Shown here in pieces: positions 1 through 4,592 of a DNA stretch of 6,365 nt (positions are counted from its first letter, which is position 1; every line of letters starts with the position of its first letter). This DNA comes from JBDREF01 sp043820045 (lineage in GTDB: Bacteria > Planctomycetota > Phycisphaerae > Sedimentisphaerales > Anaerobacaceae): assembly GCA_043820045.1 (NCBI GenBank), contig JBDREF010000162.1, positions 1 to 6,365 on the forward strand. The letters are read 5' to 3'. The translations under genes and the position numbers were made by a program. Below the pieces are notes generated by a model that had not been told where the DNA came from, ran no database searches, and saw only the letters and a program-made list of their open reading frames with translations.

Positions 1-2924
1 TCGTCGAAGAACATCTCGCCCGAGCCGCCAATACCTGGATTGTTCTTGTCGCCTACGCCGATTGAGATGCTGTCAACGTCGCTCAGGTTGATACCCTGGT
101 CTGCAAACTGTTGAAGGTCTATACGCCATTGCGTCCAGGCATCTGTCTGAGTAGCAGCAGGGTCGTCGTGGAACACCAGTTTAGGCGTCCCCGTCTTATT
201 GGCGACAGCCACATACATCGGCTGGGCGCTGTTGCTCAGCAGGCCGATGTCCTGAGACTGCCACTGGCCCGTGACTGTGCCGGTGGTCTGGACGTTCGAG
301 AATACGGCCTGGCCCGTCACGCCGACATTGTGGCTGGTCAGTGCCAGACCTATGTAGACGGTCGAATCCATCGATATGCTCGGCCTCCATACCATCGGCG
401 TCCAGGCAGTCCCGTTGCTGGAATAGGAGCCTCGGAAGTTGCCCGCTACATCCCGTTCTATCTTGACCCAGTACGGAGCTTTAAGCGCCATCTGCTCGGG
501 CGTCGCTACAGAAGTGTCGCTCGTGGCGCCGATGGCGGTATCTGTCCTGGCCTGGAACCTTACTCCCTGTGTGGGTGTTCCGTCGGCATTCGTGGGTGTA
601 ACATAAACGGCCGCGAATTTCGAGCCTGCATCCAGAGTCTCACGAATCATAACACCTGCCTTGGCCCAGACATCGGTAAGCTCGACGCTCTCGATCTTCG
701 CGGTAATCGAGCCGACGCCCGAGAGCTGCTTATAGGCAAAGTGGAACTCATCGGCAGTGCCCCAGATATCCACGCCGCCGGCGGTCATCGTATACGTTCC
801 AACGGGGCCTTCTACGAAGCTGCCGACCGAGCCGGGATAGCCTCTGAACCATACCGACAATTCCGCTATGCCTCTGACGGTCCAGTCACGCTGGGAATCC
901 AGCTTCTTGGTTGCCTGCGAATGATCGAAGGTGCCCTGGTTGTTGTAGTTCAGCGGCATTGACTGCTTGCCGCCGTGGACAATCGCCTGCTCGGCGTAGG
1001 GAGGAAACAGGTACCCGACCTGCGAACCATTGTCGGCAGTGCCGAAGCCGTCAATCCAACTCTGCCAGATTGCTTCGTTCGCTCCGTCGTTGTCGGTGTA
1101 ACTCTCGAAATCCTCCACGACCAGGTACTGGATTGTCGAGAAGTTCCAGATATCACCCTGCCAAGTCGCAGGCGTCTCGGCATCGTTGACCTCATCGACC
1201 CGCCAGAAGTAAGTCTTGCCGAGGTCGAGGGCCAGCGGGCCATGGCTGGTATCGGTCGCGGTAGTCACAGGGGCTGTGCCGTCCGCCACTGCCTGGAAAT
1301 CATCGCTGAAATAGACATCGTGCTTATCCGCCTCGCGGCCGGCTCTCCAGCCGAGGGTCAAATCCAGAGGCACATCGGTCGCCATGGAACCCGGGTTGGG
1401 CTCCCGTGCCTGGACGGGAATGGAGAAGAACCGCACCTCGCTGAGGCCGAACTGCGGCAGCAGGCCTTTCCAGTTGCTGTTGGCGGTGAGCCTGACGTAT
1501 TTTGCGCCCACTCCAGCCATATCGATAGTCGTGTTGTGTGCGTAGTTGGCCGAACCGGGCGCCTGGGCGAACTCGTGAGTAGTTCCAAGTGCCACGAAAT
1601 CCACGCCATCGGTCGAATACTCAATTGTGACGTCTTTGAATCCCAGGCCGATGACCGCTTCCAGACTATCGTTCGAGTTCCAGACCCACATTTCATAGAG
1701 TTTGTAAATGTTGTCGAACTCGAACAAAATCCAGGTCGGTTGTACGGCACCCTGGCCGCTCAACCACATGTTGTTGAGGCTCTCATTGGTGTGCAGCAGG
1801 CCGGTACTGTCAAGGCCGGAGCCATTCACTGTGTTTTCAGGCCCTTTGCCCGGTTCGTTGCTGGAGGCCGTCGCGGTTACATTTTCGATAACGTGAACAA
1901 ATGGCTCGGTCGTGAAGCTCCAAATACCCCCTTGGAATACGGTGCTGTCCGGTGGAGCATTAACCTCATCTACTCGCCAGTAGTAGGTGGTCTCGAAATC
2001 AAGCCGCTGGGGCGGTGTGTAGCTATTGGCATCCACTGTGATCCCGCCGACGCCGTTGGCAATGTCGTCGAAGTTCTCACTGAGGTAAACTCTGTGCCCA
2101 TTCGCAGGAGGGGCAAACTCTCCAGGCGTCCAGCTAAGCGTTACGTTCCGCGATACATCTGTCTGGCCATCGGATGGCTTCGGATTACTAGCTTTTCCTG
2201 GTTTTCCGGTCCACTCGAAAATCTCTTTTACGTCGGTGACACTCAATGCAAGGTTGTATATTCGGGCCTCGTCCAAGTCACCTGAGAAAATTTCATTGCT
2301 GCTGGTACTATTACCTTGTTTACAACCTAATCCCAAGGCGGCTGTCACGAGCGGCCCCAATGAAAAGGAGCCGGAGCCAACCTCTTCAGCATTGAGATAT
2401 ATTATGACAGTATTTCCATCGAAAGTGATGGCTATATGTGCCCACTCATCAATAAATTCGGTCATTGCGCCGGCCGGACTGCTTATGGTCTGAGTAAAGT
2501 TCCTCATCCTGACCTGGCCCGCCGTAGTGACCTCGGAGAACCACCTCATCCCTTCGGCACTCCAGTCATTCCTCTTGCCGATCAAACCCGTTCTTTCGGC
2601 CTTGTTTTGTTCACCGGTCCACCTGGCCCAGATGGCCAGTGAAAATGACTCACCAGGGTCCCAATTTCCAACCGAAATCCTGCTGCCGGGATTGCCGTCA
2701 ATGCTGACAGCCGCATTACCTATGAAACCTGGGGAGATCCAGGTTACACCGTTATACATGGTTCCGTCGTGACCATTGCCCGATGCATCGGCGGTTACAG
2801 TACCTGTACCCTCGTTTAGGGGCCAGTAGCCTACAAGCCCTCTCTGGATATCTGCATTTGCCAGGCTTGCAGTCAGCCCTATCAGACAAATAGAGGCGAC
2901 CAAATAAGTTGATTTTGAGCACAT
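1..2924 (-). CDS. Secreted multidomain LamG / FnIII / discoidin / DUF1349 protein (C-terminus outside window)
   Basis: The reading frame runs without a stop from 2924 to the left edge (974 codons), so the C-terminus is missing. Residues 1-24 form a signal peptide ending LANA before D25, with no lipobox. LamG (about 28-235) opens GLVGYWPLNEG and ends DLDEARIYNLAL. FnIII-like modules (about 245-340 and 506-600) both contain WRVDEVN. An F5/8C discoidin-like module lies at about 345-505. From 601 a jelly-roll starts VVEDFESYTDNDG, is interrupted at about 706-880 by a DUF1349-like concanavalin fold (WAKAGVMIRETLD, YWVKIERD, VYIGLALTSH), and resumes to the edge with MFFD. No catalytic domain is visible, so glycan or matrix binding at the cell surface is inferred. 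ATG at 2924 is preferred because GAGG sits 6 bases upstream; in-frame ATGs at 2930 and 2936 lack a usable site. It is separated from the upstream DUF2752 gene by about 300 bases. Confidence 0.93.
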   Translation of the reverse strand, partial: MCSKSTYLVASICLIGLTASLANADIQRGLVGYWPLNEGTGTVTADASGNGHDGTMYNGVTWISPGFIGNAAVSIDGNPGSRISVGNWDPGESFSLAIWARWTGEQNKAERTGLIGKRNDWSAEGMRWFSEVTTAGQVRMRNFTQTISSPAGAMTEFIDEWAHIAITFDGNTVIIYLNAEEVGSGSFSLGPLVTAALGLGCKQGNSTSSNEIFSGDLDEARIYNLALSVTDVKEIFEWTGKPGKASNPKPSDGQTDVSRNVTLSWTPGEFAPPANGHRVYLSENFDDIANGVGGITVDANSYTPPQRLDFETTYYWRVDEVNAPPDSTVFQGGIWSFTTEPFVHVIENVTATASSNEPGKGPENTVNGSGLDSTGLLHTNESLNNMWLSGQGAVQPTWILFEFDNIYKLYEMWVWNSNDSLEAVIGLGFKDVTIEYSTDGVDFVALGTTHEFAQAPGSANYAHNTTIDMAGVGAKYVRLTANSNWKGLLPQFGLSEVRFFSIPVQAREPNPGSMATDVPLDLTLGWRAGREADKHDVYFSDDFQAVADGTAPVTTATDTSHGPLALDLGKTYFWRVDEVNDAETPATWQGDIWNFSTIQYLVVEDFESYTDNDGANEAIWQSWIDGFGTADNGSQVGYLFPPYAEQAIVHGGKQSMPLNYNNQGTFDHSQATKKLDSQRDWTVRGIAELSVWFRGYPGSVGSFVEGPVGTYTMTAGGVDIWGTADEFHFAYKQLSGVGSITAKIESVELTDVWAKAGVMIRETLDAGSKFAAVYVTPTNADGTPTQGVRFQARTDTAIGATSDTSVATPEQMALKAPYWVKIERDVAGNFRGSYSSNGTAWTPMVWRPSISMDSTVYIGLALTSHNVGVTGQAVFSNVQTTGTVTGQWQSQDIGLLSNSAQPMYVAVANKTGTPKLVFHDDPAATQTDAWTQWRIDLQQFADQGINLSDVDSISIGVGDKNNPGIGGSGEMFFD
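285..809 (-). other. DUF1349-like domain inserted inside a jelly-roll domain
   Basis: Residues about 706-880 form a complete module of roughly 175 residues. Its landmarks are TMTAGGVDIWGTADEFHF near the start, then AKIES, WAKAGVMIRETLD, YWVKIERD, SNGTAW and YIGLALTSH, ending AVFSNVQTTG. The flanks read as one domain: LSVWFRGYPG before and PMYVAVANKTG...WTQWRIDLQQF after, as in a jelly-roll whose strands are separated by the insert. DUF1349 resembles concanavalin-like carbohydrate-binding folds. Boundaries are estimated by eye. Confidence 0.65.
1125..1409 (-). repeat. FnIII-like module, copy 2, in the LamG protein
   Basis: Residues about 506-600. The landmarks parallel copy 1: AREPNPGSMATDV, LTLGW, DVYFSDDFQAV, KTYFWRVDEVN and IWNFSTIQY. 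The copies agree closely only around WRVDEVN and diverge elsewhere, so this is an old module duplication and not a recent tandem repeat. It links the discoidin module to the jelly-roll module. Confidence 0.75.
1902..2192 (-). repeat. FnIII-like module, copy 1, in the LamG protein
   Basis: Residues about 245-341. It begins with a proline-rich strand (ASNPKPSDGQTDV), continues with VTLSW, then a VYLSENFDDI strand, and closes with TYYWRVDEVN and IWSFTTEPF. Copy 2 in the same protein has the same order of landmarks. The pattern matches a FnIII-like module that I associate with planctomycete surface proteins. It links the LamG and discoidin modules. Confidence 0.75.
2853..2924 (-). other. Signal peptide of the LamG protein
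   Basis: Residues 1-24 have a lysine at position 4, a hydrophobic core (about 7-21) and small residues A22 and A24 at the -3 and -1 positions, followed by DIQRG. This fits signal peptidase I export. C13 is preceded by A-S-I, which does not fit a lipobox, so a lipoprotein is unlikely. The LamG fold starts almost immediately after cleavage. Confidence 0.85.
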
Positions 2925-2936
2925 AATCATCCTCAT
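2925..2936 (-). promoter_or_regulatory. Translation initiation cluster: three in-frame ATGs and the Shine-Dalgarno of the LamG gene
   Basis: On the minus strand the sequence reads TGAATGAGGATGATTATG. ATGs at 2936, 2930 and 2924 are all in frame, directly after an in-frame TGA. GAGG (2934-2931) lies 6 bases before the ATG at 2924, is too close to 2930, and lies downstream of the 2936 start. The start is therefore placed at 2924, which also gives the cleanest signal peptide. The other two would only add MRMI to the N-terminus. Confidence 0.6.
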
Positions 2937-3031
2937 TCACAAAAGGGGGTTGAAATGAAAATCGGCCTCTGATAACCATGGTCCTGATTACCTATGGTTT
3001 TCATCTGCCATAGACTGCAACGATTTGACAT
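2933..3031 (-). CDS. Possible 32-residue leader ORF upstream of the LamG gene
   Basis: An ATG at 3031 opens a frame of 32 codons ending with TGA at 2935-2933. It starts MSNRCSLWQM and ends STPFCE. A strong AAGGAGG (3040-3034) lies just upstream, but only 2 bases separate it from the ATG, much tighter than the usual 5-9, which weakens the case. The stop overlaps the Shine-Dalgarno of the LamG gene, 8 bases before its ATG at 2924, so translation of this frame could couple to, or occlude, the downstream start. It has no recognisable domain, no membrane segment, and no run of one amino acid as in attenuator peptides. It may be chance. Confidence 0.22.
   Translation of the reverse strand: MSNRCSLWQMKTIGNQDHGYQRPIFISTPFCE
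2969..2998 (-). repeat. Tandem near-repeat (15/14 bases) upstream of the LamG gene
   Basis: Written on the plus strand, CTGATAACCATGGT (2969-2982) is followed one base later by CTGATTACCTATGGT (2984-2998). The two differ by one substitution and one inserted base. ATGGT ends both, and ACCATGGT in the first copy is itself palindromic. The pair lies 45-75 bases upstream of the chosen start, downstream of the candidate promoter. It could be a repressor or antitermination site, or an accidental duplication. It overlaps the possible leader ORF. Confidence 0.4.
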
Positions 3032-3113
3032 CGCCTCCTTCCTTCGAAAGCCTATGATCACAAGAACTTTGTGTGCCGGATGACAAAAGATCAACTCGAA
3101 TCCGACAGTTTTA

Positions 3114-3143
3114 TTTATACCAGATTATCCAGTTTCTCGTCAA
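3114..3143 (-). promoter_or_regulatory. Candidate sigma-70-type promoter for the LamG gene
   Basis: On the minus strand TTGACG (3143-3138) is followed, after an 18-base spacer, by TATAAA (3119-3114) within the AT-rich run GTATAAATAAAA. Initiation near 3107 would give an untranslated leader of about 180 bases before the start at 2924, containing the possible leader ORF and the tandem near-repeat. It is the best -35/-10 pair I found in the gap. No other regulator site is evident. Confidence 0.4.
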
Positions 3144-3187
3144 GGACAAAATGGCATGGTGGTGTCACGCAGCTCCAAACCTCTCTG

Positions 3188-3205
3188 CCGGCGGGTGATC
3201 GCCGG
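3188..3205 (-). terminator. GC hairpin downstream of the DUF2752 gene, possible weak terminator
   Basis: CCGGCG (3188-3193) and CGCCGG (3200-3205) form a perfect 6-base-pair stem with a 6-base loop, 27 bases past the stop codon of the DUF2752 gene. Read on the minus strand it is followed by CAGAGAGGTTTGG, which has no real T-run. It is therefore not a classical intrinsic terminator. It may slow transcription or protect the 3' end, and it separates the gene from the downstream promoter. Confidence 0.3.
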
Positions 3206-3231
3206 ATATCAGGATGAGAATAGGCGCCGAA

Positions 3232-3708
3232 TCAGGTATTGGCCGATGCCGTTAGTGCGCGGGCTAACGTTACTGCCCAGCCGGCGGCTAAGATGATTAT
3301 CAGGGCTAAAATGATGTATCTGATCTTCATTTCCTTCAAGAACGTGTCGATGAATCGAAGGTGGACTGCGAATACGGCCGTAATGAACGCAAGAAAAGCA
3401 GCGATGACCGCCAGCGAGCACAGAAGGCCACAGGCGGGTTGGATGTAGAAAGCTTCGAGGATACGCCCCTGCGCGAAAGCTAAGGTGGCCGTAGTCATCC
3501 CGCAGGTCGGACACGGCAGGCCGGTTCTCTGCTTGAATCCGCAGTAGCCGAGCCATTGGCCCACGTCGGTTTTGGCTCGTCCGGCTAATGCGAAGACGCC
3601 GAAGAAGGACACAACGGCCAGACAAACCGCGCCCGCTGCGAGACGCCGGCGAAACGAGGCTCGCGCCAATAGGAATTTAGAATTATTTAGCTGTTGGCTT
3701 GTATGCAT
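3232..3708 (-). CDS. DUF2752 family small membrane protein
   Basis: A 158-residue protein with three probable membrane helices (about 22-42, 93-115 and 130-150). Between the first two is the family hallmark GLPCPTCGMTTA (63-74), a CPxCG pair of cysteines followed by MTTA where many relatives have a T-R pair. DUF2752 proteins are small inner-membrane proteins of unknown function; the conserved cysteines suggest metal binding or redox chemistry, but this is unproven. The frame could start further upstream at 3774, but that would overlap the divergent phosphatase start and add a promoter-derived segment, so ATG at 3708 is preferred. No Shine-Dalgarno is seen. The promoter at 3746-3718 would initiate only a few bases before 3708, fitting a nearly leaderless mRNA. 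It diverges from the phosphatase gene. Confidence 0.85.
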   Translation of the reverse strand: MHTSQQLNNSKFLLARASFRRRLAAGAVCLAVVSFFGVFALAGRAKTDVGQWLGYCGFKQRTGLPCPTCGMTTATLAFAQGRILEAFYIQPACGLLCSLAVIAAFLAFITAVFAVHLRFIDTFLKEMKIRYIILALIIILAAGWAVTLARALTASANT

Positions 3709-3722
3709 AACTACGCTAAAAT
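3694..3722 (+). promoter_or_regulatory. Candidate promoter for the inositol-phosphatase gene
   Basis: TTGGCT (3694-3699) is followed after 17 bases by TAAAAT (3717-3722). Initiation near 3729 would leave a leader of about 38 bases before the ATG at 3768. The -35 lies inside the 5' end of the divergent DUF2752 coding region, and the -10 coincides with that gene's own -10 on the other strand. A second -10-like TAATAC at 3759-3764 would start transcription inside the gene and is not favoured. Confidence 0.45.
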
Positions 3723-3746
3723 AAGTAAACGAAACGGTTGTGTCAA
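3718..3746 (-). promoter_or_regulatory. Promoter for the DUF2752 gene, consensus -35
   Basis: On the minus strand a perfect TTGACA (3746-3741) is followed, after exactly 17 bases, by TATTTT (3723-3718). Initiation is expected near 3711, two or three bases before the ATG at 3708, which would make the transcript almost leaderless and explains the missing Shine-Dalgarno. Its -10 box lies on the same AT-rich bases as the -10 box of the opposing phosphatase promoter. Confidence 0.6.
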
Positions 3747-3767
3747 GACTGGAACGGGTAATACGAT

Positions 3768-4583
3768 ATGGCATTAGAGCACGGAGATCTGAGCAGGATG
3801 TTAGAGACGGCCGTTGTCGCGGCGCGTCTGGCGGGCCAGCATGCGATGGAAGAAATCAACTACATCAAGACGTCCATCAAGAACGCCACTGAGATGGTCA
3901 CGCAGGCCGATACTCAATGCCAGAAGATAATCATAGACCGAATCAAGGAAAACTACCCCGACCACGGCTTTATCGCCGAGGAAGGTCGCGAGGGTAAGCT
4001 GTTCAAGCAGCCCCCGCGCGGTGGGGATATGCTGTGGTGGGTCATCGACCCGATAGACGGAACGAACAATTTTGCGCACCGTATGTTGTTCTTTACGGTC
4101 AGCATCGCGGTTATGTACGAAGGCGAGCCGATCATTGGAGTTATTTTCGAGCCGGCCACGGAGTCGATGTTCACCGCGGTCAAGGGTGGCGAATCGCAAT
4201 TGAACAACAGGCGAATTACCGCCGGCGATGAGGCGATGGACAAATTTGCGAGCGTGGGTTTGGAAAGCCATTTTGACGAGGGAGCGCCCGCCTGGGCGTG
4301 CGAGCTTATGCGGCGGACGAGATTCCGCAATTTGGGGTCGACGGCCCTTCAGTTGGCGTATGTTGCAAAGGGTAGTATGGTCGCGACCATCGCCAATACG
4401 CCGAAGCTTTGGGACATAGCGGCCGGCGTGGCAATCGACGAAGCCGCCGGAGCCGTGATAACCGACTGGCAGGGGCGGAAAATCTTCCCCGTCGATCTCG
4501 ACAGCTACGACGGCGGCAAGCTGCAGATAATTGCAGCCAACAAGAAGGTACACTCCAATATCCTCAAATTGCTGAAATCTTAG
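3768..4583 (+). CDS. Inositol monophosphatase family (SuhB-like) Mg-dependent phosphatase
   Basis: A 271-residue cytoplasmic protein, the usual length for the family (about 260-275). The metal-dependent phosphatase signature is complete: FIAEEG with E71, WVIDPIDGTNNF with D94 and D97, and LWDIAAG with D216. The usual C-terminal strand IIAANKKVH follows. Members hydrolyse sugar or inositol phosphates such as inositol 1-phosphate; some act on histidinol phosphate, fructose bisphosphate or PAP. By eye, the position of the inositol-contacting glutamate of the animal enzyme (human E213) is A209 here, so the substrate is left open and no gene symbol is given. ATG at 3768 lacks a strong Shine-Dalgarno; ATG at 3798, just before LETAVVAARLAG, is a plausible alternative start. 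It is a single gene, divergent from DUF2752 and convergent with the GspK-like gene 9 bases beyond its stop. Confidence 0.92.
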   Translation: MALEHGDLSRMLETAVVAARLAGQHAMEEINYIKTSIKNATEMVTQADTQCQKIIIDRIKENYPDHGFIAEEGREGKLFKQPPRGGDMLWWVIDPIDGTNNFAHRMLFFTVSIAVMYEGEPIIGVIFEPATESMFTAVKGGESQLNNRRITAGDEAMDKFASVGLESHFDEGAPAWACELMRRTRFRNLGSTALQLAYVAKGSMVATIANTPKLWDIAAGVAIDEAAGAVITDWQGRKIFPVDLDSYDGGKLQIIAANKKVHSNILKLLKS

Positions 4584-4592
4584 ATGCAGCAG

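Larger units (their letters stand above)
2937..3231. other. Non-coding gap between the LamG and DUF2752 genes
   Basis: About 295 bases with no convincing gene. From right to left it contains a GC hairpin (3188-3205), a candidate minus-strand promoter (3143-3114), a strong AAGGAGG (3040-3034), a possible leader ORF (3031-2933) and a tandem near-repeat (2969-2998). I see no riboswitch consensus and no tRNA-like fold. Confidence 0.6.

Noticed and set aside
975..2285. Long plus-strand open frame of 436 codons (and a neighbour at 111-962)
   Set aside because: Both lie exactly antisense, codon on codon, to the LamG protein, whose domains are clearly recognisable. Open antisense frames arise because the sense gene has few TTA, CTA or TCA codons. 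Their translations show no domain or signal.
2752..2979. Minus-strand 75-codon frame across the LamG gene start
   Set aside because: It overlaps the signal peptide and LamG start in another frame, has no ribosome site and no recognisable content.
3209..3625. Minus-strand 138-codon frame overlapping the DUF2752 gene
   Set aside because: It is the same strand in a different frame. The other frame has the CPTCG motif and three membrane helices; this one is arginine- and proline-rich without a pattern.
3738..3764. Alternative plus-strand promoter TTGTGT with TAATAC
   Set aside because: The spacer is only 15 bases and transcription would begin after the ATG at 3768. It would matter only if the true start is 3798.
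3801..4553. Minus-strand 250-codon frame over the phosphatase gene
   Set aside because: It is the antisense shadow of the phosphatase, which has complete family motifs; the shadow has none.
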